This document shows, one piece after another, positions 44,322-53,127 of a stretch of DNA of 64,000 nucleotides. A program made the position numbers and the translations under genes. The notes under the pieces were generated by a model. That model did no database searches, was not told the origin of the DNA, and worked only from the letters and a program-made list of their open reading frames with translations. Each line of letters begins with the position of its first letter. The stretch's first letter is position 1. This DNA comes from DAHUYF01 sp035945115 (GTDB lineage Bacteria; Pseudomonadota; Alphaproteobacteria; ATCC43930; CGMCC-115725). The stretch covers positions 11,400 through 75,399 of the forward strand of contig DASZAN010000225.1 of the NCBI GenBank assembly GCA_035945115.1, in the 5' to 3' direction.

Positions 44322-46649
44322 ATGAACATTTCGGTGTGGCAACGATCGCCGTGTCCGATCGAGCGGAGCGGCAGAAAGACAGCAGGCTCTTTCCACGCGC
44401 GCCGCTTGGGGCGGCGCGCGCGAAGCCTCGCGATGGCGCTCGCATTGGCGCTGGCCTCGTGCACGCCGACGCCGCCCCCAGGAGCGGTGGAACCAAGCCG
44501 CGCGACACCGCCGGTGAGCCGCGCGGCGGAGACGGCCGCCAATGAGCAGCCGACGGCACCGCCTAGGGCACCCGAGGTCTTTCCCGGCACCGGCGTTCTC
44601 GTGAGCACGCCCGGTACGGCGCGTCCGGCCCGTGTCGTGGCGAGCGACGGCGGCATCAGCTTCAACTTCGCCAATGCCGATGTGCGTGACGTCGTGCGCG
44701 AAATCCTCGGCGAGCAGCTCCATCTCGATTATGTCGTGGACGCCAAGGTGCAGGGGACGATCACCGCGCAAACGGGTGCGCCGGTGCCGCGCGAAGCGGT
44801 GCTCTCGACCTTTGAAGGGATCTTGCGCGCGAACGGCCTCGCGCTCGTGCACAGCGGCGATCTCTACCGCGTGCTGCCGATCGAGGACGCGGCGAAGGCT
44901 GGCGGCGCGCCGGGTGCCGAGGGCGGTCCGGGCTTCGCCACACGCGTGCTGCCGCTGCGCTACGCTTCGGCGCCCGCGCTCAAGAGCGTGCTCGATCCCT
45001 TCGTGCCGCCCGGCGGATTGCTGCAAGCAGACGCGGCGCGAAACGTGCTGATCATCAGCGGCGCCGGCACCGATCTTTCCGGCTTCGCCGATCTCGTGCG
45101 GCAATTCGACGTCGACTGGCTCGCGGGAACCTCGTTTGCGCTCTATACGCTCCGCGTCGGCATTGCCAAGGACATCGCCAACGAGCTCGAGCCGATCTTC
45201 GGCGAGGGCGGCAACGCTCCGGTGGCGGGGCTCGTCCGCATCGTGCCAATCGAGCGCTTGAACGCGCTCCTCGTCATTTCGCCGCAGCGGGGCTATCTCG
45301 CACAGGTCAAAACCTGGATCGACCGGCTCGACTACGGCGACGATCAGACGACGCCGCGGCTTTTCGAATACCGCGTGCAGAACAGCCGCGCCGCCGATCT
45401 CGCCGCCGTCCTGACACAGCTCCTGTCGTCCGGCAATGTCAGCACGGTGCAGCCGGAGACGGCACCCGGCAGCAAGCTGGTCGAGCTGGGCGGGCAGACA
45501 CCGGGCGGCGCCGGCGGCTTGCCGAGCGCTGCCGGCGTTGGCGGCGGCGGTTTACCAGGCGGGGTGGGCGGCGCGGCGGGAGGGCTCGGCGCACCGTCGA
45601 CGGCGCTGCCGACGCCGCAGACGCCGCAGACGCTCAACGCGCCCGGCTCGCGCCAAGGTGGCGCGCAGGGGCGCCAGGCGCTCAATGCCGCGCTCAAGCC
45701 CGCGGCGGGCGGCGGCGGCGCCGGCGGTCCGGGCGAGCTCGCCTTACCCCCGGTCCACATCGTCGCCGACGAGAAGAACAATGCGCTCGTCATCTTCGCG
45801 CGGCCGCGCGACTACAAGATGATCGAGGCGATGATCCAGCGGCTCGACATCGTCCCGCTCCAGGTGCTGATCGAGGCGACCATTGCCGAGGTGACGCTCA
45901 ACGACAACCTGCAATTCGGTCTGCAGTGGTTCTTCAGCAAGGCCTCGAGCAAGTTCGAGCTCAACCAGGGCACGACCGGCATCAACACGGCGGCCGACAT
46001 CGTCGCCGGCTTCCCCGGCTTCAACTACGTCCTGGGCGGCGGCAAGGCCAAGGTGGTGCTAAGCGCGCTTTCCGAGATCACCCATGTGGACGTGGTCTCG
46101 GCGCCGCATCTTCTCGTGCTCGATCACCAGACCGCCGGTCTTCAGGTCGGCGATCAGGTGCCGATCGTCACCGAATCGGCGCAAAGCGTGATCGCGGCCG
46201 GGGCGCCGCTCGTCAACAGCGTGCAATACCTCAACACTGGCGTCGTACTTCAGGTCACGCCGCGCGTCAATTCGAGCGGCCTCATCAGCCTCGACATCGA
46301 TCAGCAGGTGAGTCAACCGGTGTCGACGACCTCTTCGACCATCCAATCGCCAACCATCTCGCAGCGGCGGATCGTCACGTCGGTGGTGGTGCAGGATGGC
46401 GAGACCATCGCGCTTGGCGGTCTCATCCTCGACAATCAGAGCAACACGCGTTCGGGCATCCCCGTGCTCTCAAATATTCCCGTCGTTGGCTCTCTCTTCC
46501 GCACCGACGACCGCAAGTTTGGCCGCACCGAGCTCCTCGTGCTGCTCTCGCCCAGGATCGTGCGCAACGCCAAAGAGGCACGCGACATGACCGACGATTT
46601 GCGTGATCGCATGCGCCTCGTGAAGCCGCTTGAGCCGCGCGCGCGATAG
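44322..46649 (+). CDS. gspD: Type II secretion outer-membrane secretin GspD
   Basis: A 775-residue secretin. The N-terminus carries a lipobox (SLAMALALALASC, Cys47), so the protein may be a lipoprotein itself. The N0 domain starts at ISFNFANADVRDVVREILGEQLHLDYVVDAKVQG, the N1-N3 domains follow (about 180-500), and a Gly/Pro-rich disordered insert splits N3 (about 390-465). The secretin core (about 480-750) includes VPIVTESAQ, VGDQV and ETIALGGLILDNQSNTRSGIPVLSNIPVVGSLFRTDDRKFGRTELLVLLSPRIV. A GGGGGAGGGTGG site precedes the ATG. Confidence 0.95.
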   Translation: MNISVWQRSPCPIERSGRKTAGSFHARRLGRRARSLAMALALALASCTPTPPPGAVEPSRATPPVSRAAETAANEQPTAPPRAPEVFPGTGVLVSTPGTARPARVVASDGGISFNFANADVRDVVREILGEQLHLDYVVDAKVQGTITAQTGAPVPREAVLSTFEGILRANGLALVHSGDLYRVLPIEDAAKAGGAPGAEGGPGFATRVLPLRYASAPALKSVLDPFVPPGGLLQADAARNVLIISGAGTDLSGFADLVRQFDVDWLAGTSFALYTLRVGIAKDIANELEPIFGEGGNAPVAGLVRIVPIERLNALLVISPQRGYLAQVKTWIDRLDYGDDQTTPRLFEYRVQNSRAADLAAVLTQLLSSGNVSTVQPETAPGSKLVELGGQTPGGAGGLPSAAGVGGGGLPGGVGGAAGGLGAPSTALPTPQTPQTLNAPGSRQGGAQGRQALNAALKPAAGGGGAGGPGELALPPVHIVADEKNNALVIFARPRDYKMIEAMIQRLDIVPLQVLIEATIAEVTLNDNLQFGLQWFFSKASSKFELNQGTTGINTAADIVAGFPGFNYVLGGGKAKVVLSALSEITHVDVVSAPHLLVLDHQTAGLQVGDQVPIVTESAQSVIAAGAPLVNSVQYLNTGVVLQVTPRVNSSGLISLDIDQQVSQPVSTTSSTIQSPTISQRRIVTSVVVQDGETIALGGLILDNQSNTRSGIPVLSNIPVVGSLFRTDDRKFGRTELLVLLSPRIVRNAKEARDMTDDLRDRMRLVKPLEPRAR

Positions 46650-46673
46650 CAGCGGTGGAGGCGATGAAACAAT

Positions 46674-46740
46674 CCCCCTCACCCTCTAACTCGCCCCGTT
46701 GGGGAGAGGAAGGAGCCCGCCGCGAAGCGGCGGGAAGGTG
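46674..46740. repeat. Palindromic GC-rich repeat before gspK
   Basis: CCCCCTCACCCTCTAAC, a GCCCC/GGGG hairpin and a CCCGCCGC-GAAGCGGCGGG hairpin make up the same repeat family as in gspI. It lies between gspD and gspK and runs into the presumed gspK start codon. Confidence 0.6.
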
Positions 46741-47631
46741 AAGGCGCGGAACGGCAAAATCGAATGGGCCTCCGCGCGCCAGCGCGGCATCGCGCTCGTG
46801 CTCGTGCTCTGGGTGATGGCGCTTCTCGCCGTGATGGTGGTGGGATTCGCCGGCGATGCGCGCACCGAGCTCAAGCTCGCGCGCAATCAAGCAGACGCGG
46901 CCGAAGCACGCGCCATCGCCGATACCGGCGTGTCGCTCGCGCTTCTGAACGTGCTCGACAACAACGAGGACACGGCCTGGCGGATCGACGGCGCGACGCA
47001 CAATCTCGCCTATGGCGAGGGCACGATCCGCGTCAGCGTGCAGGATGAAGGCGGCAAGATCGACCTCAATCTCGCGCCGCCCGCCTTGCTCGCGGGCTTG
47101 TTCCGCACGCTCGGCATCGCCGACGCCGAGGCGCTCGCCGCGGCGGTTCAGGACTGGCGGCGCCAGCATGGCGGCGATGCGGCGGACGGGTCCGTGGCGC
47201 GCAGCGGCCCCTTTCTCGCGCTCGAGCAGCTCCGCGCCGTCCCCGGCATCACCGGCGCGGTCTATGCGCGCGCCGCGCCCTTTCTCACTGTCTATACCCG
47301 GCGCGACCGCGTCGACCCTCTGACCGCGCCCGCCGAGGTGCTGCGCAGCCTGCCGGGCGCGCGGCCGGCCGAGGTCGATGCCTTCCTTGCCGCGCGCGAT
47401 CGCTTGGGGCCGGTACCGGGCGGGTTGCCGGCGCTGAACGGCATCGGCGACTTCATTGCCCATGCCGGCCTCGAAGTGGTGACCGTCACCTCGGAAGGCC
47501 GCACCGCCGGCGGCGCCCGCTTCATTCGGCAGGCGGTCGTCTCCGCAGCCGCTCGCGGCGGCGCCCCCTACCAAATCCTCGCCTGGCGCCAGCTCCAAGA
47601 GCCCGAACGACCGGCAGAGGGAGCCCGTTAG
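46738..47631 (+). CDS. gspK: Minor pseudopilin GspK
   Basis: A 297-residue large pseudopilin from the GTG at 46738. The N-terminal helix is RQRGIALVLVLWVMALLAVMVVGF, with a Gly-Ile cleavage site as is usual for GspK, followed by DARTELKLARNQADAAEARAIADTGV. The body includes DEGGKIDLNLAP, typical of GspK's helical insertion. An earlier TTG at 46699 is in frame, but the intervening bases are a repeat. It is last in the operon, after gspD, instead of after gspJ. Confidence 0.9.
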   Translation: MKARNGKIEWASARQRGIALVLVLWVMALLAVMVVGFAGDARTELKLARNQADAAEARAIADTGVSLALLNVLDNNEDTAWRIDGATHNLAYGEGTIRVSVQDEGGKIDLNLAPPALLAGLFRTLGIADAEALAAAVQDWRRQHGGDAADGSVARSGPFLALEQLRAVPGITGAVYARAAPFLTVYTRRDRVDPLTAPAEVLRSLPGARPAEVDAFLAARDRLGPVPGGLPALNGIGDFIAHAGLEVVTVTSEGRTAGGARFIRQAVVSAAARGGAPYQILAWRQLQEPERPAEGAR

Positions 47632-47634
47632 CAG

Positions 47635-47667
47635 CCCCTCGCCCGCGGAAGCGGGAGCGTGAGGGCA
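47635..47667. repeat. Short palindromic repeat after gspK
   Basis: CCCCTCGCCCGCGGAAGCGGG with GTGAGGG on the right side is a short copy of the repeat family. It sits directly after the gspK stop and may work as an mRNA end or terminator. Confidence 0.45.
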
Positions 47668-47679
47668 GGACCACGCGCA

Positions 47680-47698
47680 TCTGTGAGGTTTGGCACAC
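47680..47698. promoter_or_regulatory. CRP-like 19-mer, copy 1 (upstream of binding-protein gene)
   Basis: TCTGTGAGGTTTGGCACAC contains TGTGA-N6-gCACA (9 of 10 CRP positions). An identical 19-mer in the opposite orientation is at 59742-59760, upstream of the other binding-protein locus. The flanks differ, so it looks like a conserved operator rather than a longer repeat. It lies 77 bp before the GTG at 47775. Confidence 0.5.
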
Positions 47699-47774
47699 TT
47701 AAGCGCCACCCGACCTGATAGAGTCCCGCTTCGGACCATTTACATCCCGTCGCGGCCAGGGGAGGAGTCATCGG

Positions 47775-48740
47775 GTGAGGAGGCGCGAGTTCATTGCTGC
47801 GCTCGGCGGTGTCGCAGCGGCGCCGCTGGGCGCGCTTGCCGAGCTGCCGCACGCCAGTGTTGCCTGGCTCAGCGCGCTGCATCCGAGCCATTCCGTTGCT
47901 CTTCCTTTCCTGCTCAAGGGGCTAGCCGCGACCGGATATGTCGAGGGACGCAATCTAACGATCGAAGATGCGTCCGCCGAAGGCCATCCCGAACAGTTCC
48001 CGGCGCGGGCCGCCGAGGCGGTGCAGAAGCATGTCTCGCTGATCGCGGCGGTGAGCGGGCTTCCGTCGGTCGCTGCCGCGAAGGCGGCGACGGCGTCCAT
48101 CCCCATCGTTTTCATCTCGATCGGTGATCCCGTTGAGCTCGGCTTGGTCGCCAGCCTCAACCATCCCGGCGGCAACCTCACCGGCGTGGAAAATAGTTTA
48201 CTGATCCCGAAGCAGGTTGAGTTGTTAAGCGAGCTCATTCCCGGGAGTGCTCCGATTGCGATGCTCGTCGATCCGAATACGGAAGCCTCACTGTTGGAGA
48301 AGGCGGCGAAGGCAACGGGACAGGCGCTGGGTAGGCCAATCATCGTTGTCACCGTGACGACCGATCGCGATTTCGAGACGGCTTTCGCGACGGTGGTTCA
48401 GCAGAAGGCGGCGGGTGTCGTCATCGGCAATCAGCCGATCTTGACGGCGTACCACAAGCAACTCGCCGAGCTTGCGGCGCGCTTCGCCGTTCCCGCGATT
48501 TATGACCCGCAAGACCTGGCCGCGTCGGGCGGACTGGTGAGCTACGGTGCAAACATCTTCGATATCTTTCGGCAACTCGGAGAAATCTCCGGCAAGATTC
48601 TCGCCGGCGCCAACCCGGCAGAATTTCCGGTTCAGGCACCGGATCGAATTCAGCTCAAGATCAATCTCAAGACGGCGAAGGCGCTCGGCATCACCGTTCC
48701 GCCGTCGATCCTCGTCCGCGCGGACGAGGTGATCGAATAG
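47775..48740 (+). CDS. ABC transporter substrate-binding protein (TrpX/DUF534-like), orphan
   Basis: A 321-residue periplasmic binding protein. A twin-arginine type signal (MRRREFIAALGGVAAAPLGALA) begins at a GTG. The body shows the family pattern: GYVEGRNLTIE, PIVFISIGDPVELGLVASLNHPGGNLTGV, and the terminus KTAKALGITVPPSILVRADEVIE. The last motif is shared with the three tandem proteins at 56.6-59.6 kb, so all four are one family. No permease or ATPase gene is adjacent. The ligand is unknown; the family includes tryptophan/tyrosine-related receptors. Confidence 0.9.
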   Translation: MRRREFIAALGGVAAAPLGALAELPHASVAWLSALHPSHSVALPFLLKGLAATGYVEGRNLTIEDASAEGHPEQFPARAAEAVQKHVSLIAAVSGLPSVAAAKAATASIPIVFISIGDPVELGLVASLNHPGGNLTGVENSLLIPKQVELLSELIPGSAPIAMLVDPNTEASLLEKAAKATGQALGRPIIVVTVTTDRDFETAFATVVQQKAAGVVIGNQPILTAYHKQLAELAARFAVPAIYDPQDLAASGGLVSYGANIFDIFRQLGEISGKILAGANPAEFPVQAPDRIQLKINLKTAKALGITVPPSILVRADEVIE

Positions 48741-48758
48741 GCTCGGCTCCGGCTGTCC

Positions 48759-48820
48759 TTCACCCTCCCATCGCTGCGCGATAGGCCCCTCCCTCTCCCG
48801 CTTCGCGGGAGAGGGGCTTT
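48759..48820. terminator. Palindromic repeat acting as bidirectional terminator
   Basis: The gap between the convergent binding-protein gene (plus) and a secreted-protein gene (minus) contains CTCTCCCGC-TTCG-CGGGAGAG with flanking CCCCTC/GAGGGG and a following TTT. It is the repeat family seen elsewhere and is well placed to end transcription from both sides. Confidence 0.55.
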
Positions 48821-48821
48821 G

Positions 48822-49145
48822 CTAGCGATGCCGCATTTCGTGCGGTGGTGAGTTCGAGAACGTCGTGAAGGGGCCGATCTCGCCGGTGGTGAAGGGGGCG
48901 GTCGGCGTCGTGAAGTTCATATGCGGCAGCGACGGCGTCGCGAACTCGTGGCGTTCGGCGAAGACGTCGTGGCGGTGATCGAACACGTCGCGCCGGCAGA
49001 AGATGCCGTCCTGGCCCATCACCGGCTGGGTGAACAGAATGCGGCCGTCGGCGAGCTCGGTTCGGCAGACGAGGTTGGCGCGCGCCGCCTGAGGATGGGC
49101 GGCCATGAGCGCGGCGATGACCAGGAACAGAGAAACGGCGCGCAT
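48822..49145 (-). CDS. Small secreted protein of unknown function
   Basis: A 107-residue protein with a signal peptide (MRAVSLFLVIAALMAAHPQAARA, cleavage before NLVCRT). The mature 84 residues contain Cys in VCRTELADGR and IFCRRDVFDH, a His-rich stretch (DHRHDVFAERHEF), and end in a Thr/Pro-rich, poorly ordered tail. GGAGG lies 5 nt before the ATG at 49145, which rules out the longer upstream frame. No family recognised; the spaced His/Cys could bind metal. Confidence 0.6.
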   Translation of the reverse strand: MRAVSLFLVIAALMAAHPQAARANLVCRTELADGRILFTQPVMGQDGIFCRRDVFDHRHDVFAERHEFATPSLPHMNFTTPTAPFTTGEIGPFTTFSNSPPHEMRHR

Positions 49146-49161
49146 CACGACCTCCGCGAGG

Positions 49162-49437
49162 TTAGGGGGCGAGCACGTAGGGCGGTCCGCAATTCTGCCG
49201 CACACCTTCGTCGAGCTCGGCGCGGATGACGTGGCTGTCGTAGGTGGGAGCGAGGCCGGTGGCGCCGGCGAGAGGCGCCGCCAGCGCCACCGTTGCCGCG
49301 CAAACCGGTATCTTGAAGGCGATGAGGAAGGGCGTGCCCAGCGCGCTGATGGTGCTCTGCTGCGGATCGGGCGGCGGCGGGCTCGCGCAGCCGGCGGCGG
49401 TCAATACCATCAGGGCGGCGATCGTTTGCTTTTTCAT
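49162..49437 (-). CDS. Small lipoprotein of unknown function
   Basis: A 91-residue protein with a lipobox (MKKQTIAALMVLTAAGC, Cys17) followed by a Pro-rich linker. The mature part has two further Cys (IPVCAATV and RQNCGPPYV). It is 16 bp upstream of the secreted-protein gene on the same strand, so the two are probably co-transcribed. Function unknown. Confidence 0.65.
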   Translation of the reverse strand: MKKQTIAALMVLTAAGCASPPPPDPQQSTISALGTPFLIAFKIPVCAATVALAAPLAGATGLAPTYDSHVIRAELDEGVRQNCGPPYVLAP

Positions 49438-49535
49438 GAAGGCGCTCCTCGCTACGCGCTCCCATCATTCATATGGTCTGGCAGCTCGGCAAGGCCAAGT
49501 GCAGGTCGATCCATCGCCCGCTAGTATGGCCGGCA

Positions 49536-50465
49536 ATGACAACGGGAGCGACCAATCGCGCGCCGAGCGCGCTTGCCGAGCGGCTCAGGAGCGGGCGCTT
49601 TGTCGTCACCGCGGAGCTAACGCCGCCCGTCACCACCGACGCCGCCGCGGCGATCGTGCGCGTCAAGGCGCTCAAAGGCCTCGCCACCGCCGTCAACGTC
49701 ACTGACGGCGCCGGGGCCAAGGCGCATCTCTCGAGCCTGGTGGCGGCGCATTTCCTGCGCGAGGCCGGCATCGAGCCGATCCTGCAGATGACCTGCCGCG
49801 ACCGCAATCGCCTGGCCCTGCAGGCCGATCTCCTGGGCGCGATGGCGCTCGGCATCACCAATCTGCTCGTGCTCAGCGGCGATGATCCGAGCGCCGGCGA
49901 TCAGCCGGAGACGAAGGCGGTCTTCGATCTCGACAGCCGCGGCCTGTTGGCCATGGCACGCGCGTTGCGGGACGAGCGGCGGCTGCCATCCGGGACGCCG
50001 GTGAAAGGGCCGGTCGCGCTCTTCCTTGGCGCCGCGGACGTGCCGGTCGATCCGCCGGCCGGATGGACCGCGCCCAGCCTGGCGGCGAAGATCGCCGCCG
50101 GCGGACAATTCGTGCAGACGCAGTTCTGCATGGATATCGCGGTGGTGCGCCGCTATGCCGCGCGGCTCGTCGAGCTCGGCTTGAGCGAGCGCGCCGGCAT
50201 TCTCGTCGGCGTGGCGCCCATTCCCTCGGCGCGCTCGGCGCGGTGGATGCGCGAGAAGCTCTTCGGCACCATCGTGCCCGATGCGATCATCGAGCGCCTC
50301 GAGCGCGCCGCCGATCCCAGGCGCGAAGGCGCGCAAATCTGTATCGAGCTCTTGCAACAGCTGAGGGAGGTGCCGGGCATCGCCGGCGCCCATGTCATGG
50401 CGCCGCAGAATCCCGCCGCCATTCCCGAGGTGATCGCCGCCTCAGGGGTGACGCGCGAGCCGTAG
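49536..50465 (+). CDS. Methylenetetrahydrofolate reductase family protein
   Basis: A 309-residue flavoprotein of the MetF fold: FVVTAELTPPVTTD at the N-terminus, VNVTDGAG, ILQMTCRDRNRLALQADLLGAMALGITNLLVLSGDDP (family hallmark) and QFVQTQFCMD. The sequence diverges from classical MetF and resembles the shorter proteins near C1-transfer or corrinoid genes. No such partner is nearby. The ATG at 49536 is used; the upstream extension lacks homology. Confidence 0.85.
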   Translation: MTTGATNRAPSALAERLRSGRFVVTAELTPPVTTDAAAAIVRVKALKGLATAVNVTDGAGAKAHLSSLVAAHFLREAGIEPILQMTCRDRNRLALQADLLGAMALGITNLLVLSGDDPSAGDQPETKAVFDLDSRGLLAMARALRDERRLPSGTPVKGPVALFLGAADVPVDPPAGWTAPSLAAKIAAGGQFVQTQFCMDIAVVRRYAARLVELGLSERAGILVGVAPIPSARSARWMREKLFGTIVPDAIIERLERAADPRREGAQICIELLQQLREVPGIAGAHVMAPQNPAAIPEVIAASGVTREP

Positions 50466-50690
50466 CCGCGGTTCCCACGAGTCGCGAGCAAGCGCACGTG
50501 TTTCCCGGAGTCGCGGCTGCGCTTCACCGTTGCGCGGTGCCACATCGGTGTGTCGCCCGTACCACAGCACACCCGCGGAAGCACTGCGACTCGATGATAC
50601 CCCTGTGGCATTGTGTGATCCCGGGTAGATGGGGGCGGGCAGACCTGATATCGTTCCGGCATCGAGCATATTGGCCCACGAGGTGCCGGA

Positions 50691-51188
50691 GTGCGTGTGA
50701 TCATCGCCGCTCTCTTGGGAGTGTCCCTTTCGGCGACGCTTGCCGTTGCCGAGGAAGCGCGCATCGTCCGCGAAAGTCCCGTCGACGCCGCCGAGCGGCA
50801 GAAGGTGCAATCGGCGCAGGTGCTCTTGCACATTCTCGGCCTCTATGACGGCACGACCAACGGCACGCTCGGTCCGGCGACGCGGAGGGCGCTCACGACT
50901 TACCAGGAGAAGGTGGGGCTTCCCGCGAGCGGGGAGCCCGACCAGCGCACGCTCTTCGCGCTCGCGCATCCCGCGGCGGTCGCCGCGTGCGGCAGCGCGC
51001 CGACGATGGCGGACTGTCTTGACAGCCGCGCGCGCGTGGCCTTCGACAACGCCGCGCCGGTTCCTGCAGCGCGCCCAGCCGTCGAAGCAAACCCATGCGC
51101 CGATCCTAAGCTCCCGCTCGAGCAATGCCTTCAGGCGGTGTCGAAGATCGACGATTTCATGAAGGCGCGCGGGGTCGCGAAGAAATAG
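50691..51188 (+). CDS. Secreted peptidoglycan-binding-domain protein
   Basis: A 165-residue exported protein with a signal peptide (VRVIIAALLGVSLSATLAVA, GTG start). A PG_binding_1 domain covers about residues 37-92 (VQSAQVLLHILGLYDGTTNGTLGPATRRALTTYQEKVGLPASGEPDQRTLFAL). The C-terminal part has four Cys in two spaced pairs (AACGSAP/MADCLDS and NPCADP/EQCLQAV) that may form disulfides. No catalytic domain is present. The upstream 225 bp contain nothing I can name. Confidence 0.8.
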   Translation: MRVIIAALLGVSLSATLAVAEEARIVRESPVDAAERQKVQSAQVLLHILGLYDGTTNGTLGPATRRALTTYQEKVGLPASGEPDQRTLFALAHPAAVAACGSAPTMADCLDSRARVAFDNAAPVPAARPAVEANPCADPKLPLEQCLQAVSKIDDFMKARGVAKK

Positions 51189-51209
51189 CCGCCGCCCTAT
51201 CTTGGGGCG

Positions 51210-51674
51210 ATGGCCAAGATCAGCGCCGGTATCCTGCTCTATCGCCGCCGCGGCAACGCGCTCGAGGTGTTTCTCGTCCATCCCGGCGGGCCCTTCTGGG
51301 CAAAGCGCGACGAGGGCGCCTGGTCCATTCCCAAAGGCGAGGCGGAAGCCGGCGAGGATTTGCTGGCGCGGGCCAAAGCGGAGTTTCACGAAGAGACCGG
51401 CTTCGCCCCACCGCCGGAACTGCGCCCGCTTGCGGCGGTGAAGCAAGCCGGCGGCAAGCTCGTGCACGCCTTTGCCGGGGAAGGCGATTGCGATGCCGGC
51501 GCCATCAAAAGCAACAGCTTCGATCTCGAATGGCCGCCGCGCTCCGGCAAGCGCCGAAGCTTTCCCGAAGTCGACCGCGCCCAATGGTTCGATCTCGCCA
51601 GTGCGCGGCGCAAGATCAATGAGGGCCAGGCGCCGCTTCTTGATGTGCTCGAACGGATGCTGGCGGGGTGCTAG
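51210..51674 (+). CDS. NUDIX domain protein with altered Nudix box
   Basis: A 154-residue hydrolase-like protein. The Nudix box reads GEAEAGEDLLARAKAEFHEETGF (about residues 46-68 by position): the Glu residues that bind metal are present, but the usual Arg of REUxEE is Ala. WSIPKGE before the box and FLVHPGGPFW are typical of a group of small alphaproteobacterial Nudix proteins. It starts 22 bp after the peptidoglycan-binding gene. The substrate is unknown. Confidence 0.85.
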   Translation: MAKISAGILLYRRRGNALEVFLVHPGGPFWAKRDEGAWSIPKGEAEAGEDLLARAKAEFHEETGFAPPPELRPLAAVKQAGGKLVHAFAGEGDCDAGAIKSNSFDLEWPPRSGKRRSFPEVDRAQWFDLASARRKINEGQAPLLDVLERMLAGC

Positions 51675-51716
51675 GTTTCCACCTCGTGGCCGTGACGAAA
51701 GGGAAGGCGGTGCGGC

Positions 51717-52961
51717 ATGCGGTTCGGCGTCTTCTACGAGTTGCAGCTGCCGAAGCCCTGGGCGGTGGATGACGAGCATCGTCTCTTCAAGGAGGCGCTC
51801 GAGCAAGTCGTGCTCGCCGACCGGCTCAGCTACGACTATGCCTGGCAAGTGGAGCATCATTTTCTCGAGGAGTATTCTCATTGCTCGGCGCCCGAGGTGT
51901 TCCTCGCGAGCGCCGCGGCGCTGACGCACCGCATCCGCTTGGGCCACGGCATCCGCCAAGTGATCGCGCGCTACAATCACCCCGCGCGCACGGCGGAATG
52001 CATTGCGACGCTCGATCTCCTCTCCGACGGCCGCGTCGATTTCGGCATTGGCGAAGGCGCAACCCGGCTCGAGCTGGGTGGCTTCGGCATTCCCGCCAAG
52101 GAAAAGCGCGCGATGGCGCTCGAAGCAGCCGAGCAGATCGCCAACATGATGGTGCTGGAGCCCTATCCCGGCTTCGAAGGGCATTCCTTTTCGATGCCGT
52201 GCCGCAACGTGCTGCCGAAACCGCTGCAGAAGCCGCATCCGCCGATGTGGATGGCGTGCACCAACCGCGAGACCATCAAGATCGCGGCGAGCTTGGGCTT
52301 GGGCGCGCTCGCCTTCTCCTTCGTCAATCCCGAGGAAGCGAGGACCTGGAGCACGATCTATTACGACATCATCAAGAGCGAGCAATGCGTGCCGCTGGGA
52401 TGGTCCGTCAACGCCAACATCGCCATGGTCTCTGCCTTCTCCATCCATGAGGACCGCGCCGAAGCCATCCGCCGTGGCCAGGAAGGCTTCGAGTTCTTCG
52501 GCTACGCGCTGAACGCGCTCGTGGCGCAAGACACCGTCCCCGGCCGCTCGCGGATGTGGCAGGACTTCCAGCAAAAGCGCGGCGACAAGACCGACCGCCT
52601 CATCGCCGCCGCATCAGCGCAGAATGCGGGACAAGCGCCCGGCATCGGCACGCCCGACGACATGCGCGGGCATCTGCGCGGCTACCAGGAGGCCGGCGTC
52701 GACCAGATCATCTTCCTGCAGCAGGCGGGCCGCAATCGCCATGAGGATATTTGCGCGGCGCTCGAGCTGTTCGCGGCACGCGTCATGCCGGATTTCAAGG
52801 CGGAGGCGGAAGCGCGCGAAAGGGCGAAGGCTGCGACACTCGCGCCTTTCATCGAGCGTGCGCTCCAGCGCAAGCAGCGCATGCGGCCGCTCGCCGACCA
52901 TGAGATTCCCGTCGTGCGCGCCTCCGTCGCGAAGGCGCAGATCGGCGGCTCGCTCACTTAG
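51717..52961 (+). CDS. LLM class flavin-dependent oxidoreductase
   Basis: A 414-residue F420/FMN-type luciferase-like monooxygenase. The N-terminus MRFGVFYELQLPKPW and YDYAWQVEHHFLEEYSHCSAPEVFLASAAALTHRIRLGHGI are diagnostic, as is CIATLDLLSDGRVDFGIGEGATR. The C-terminal part (GTPDDMRGHLRGYQEAGVDQIIFLQQAGRNRHEDI) is also typical. It is monocistronic. Many such enzymes oxidise alkyl or sulfur compounds; the substrate is not evident here. Confidence 0.9.
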   Translation: MRFGVFYELQLPKPWAVDDEHRLFKEALEQVVLADRLSYDYAWQVEHHFLEEYSHCSAPEVFLASAAALTHRIRLGHGIRQVIARYNHPARTAECIATLDLLSDGRVDFGIGEGATRLELGGFGIPAKEKRAMALEAAEQIANMMVLEPYPGFEGHSFSMPCRNVLPKPLQKPHPPMWMACTNRETIKIAASLGLGALAFSFVNPEEARTWSTIYYDIIKSEQCVPLGWSVNANIAMVSAFSIHEDRAEAIRRGQEGFEFFGYALNALVAQDTVPGRSRMWQDFQQKRGDKTDRLIAAASAQNAGQAPGIGTPDDMRGHLRGYQEAGVDQIIFLQQAGRNRHEDICAALELFAARVMPDFKAEAEARERAKAATLAPFIERALQRKQRMRPLADHEIPVVRASVAKAQIGGSLT

Positions 52962-52980
52962 CCGAGACCGCGATACAACT

Positions 52981-53102
52981 CCTCTCCGCCCTCGGGGGCG
53001 GAGAGGTGGGGTGAGGTGGGGGAAACTCGGCGCTCGCCTGCACCGCCGCGCCGGCGGAGCGGCCCACCTCCTCTAGCTCCTCCGCCCTAAAGGGCGGAGG
53101 AG
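52981..53102. terminator. Two palindromic hairpins between convergent genes
   Basis: A 26-nt hairpin at 52981-53006 (CCTCTCCGCC paired with GGCGGAGAGG) and another at 53077-53102 (CTCCTCCGCC paired with GGCGGAGGAG) flank a GC-rich spacer between the LLM gene stop and the dctM stop. They belong to the same repeat family and are likely to act as a bidirectional terminator. Confidence 0.55.
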
Positions 53103-53127
53103 GACTCCCCTTCGCGTGCGTCCCGCC

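Noticed and set aside
50442..52574. A 710-codon minus-strand open frame
   Set aside because: It runs opposite the PG-binding, Nudix and LLM genes, all of which have clear family motifs on the plus strand.
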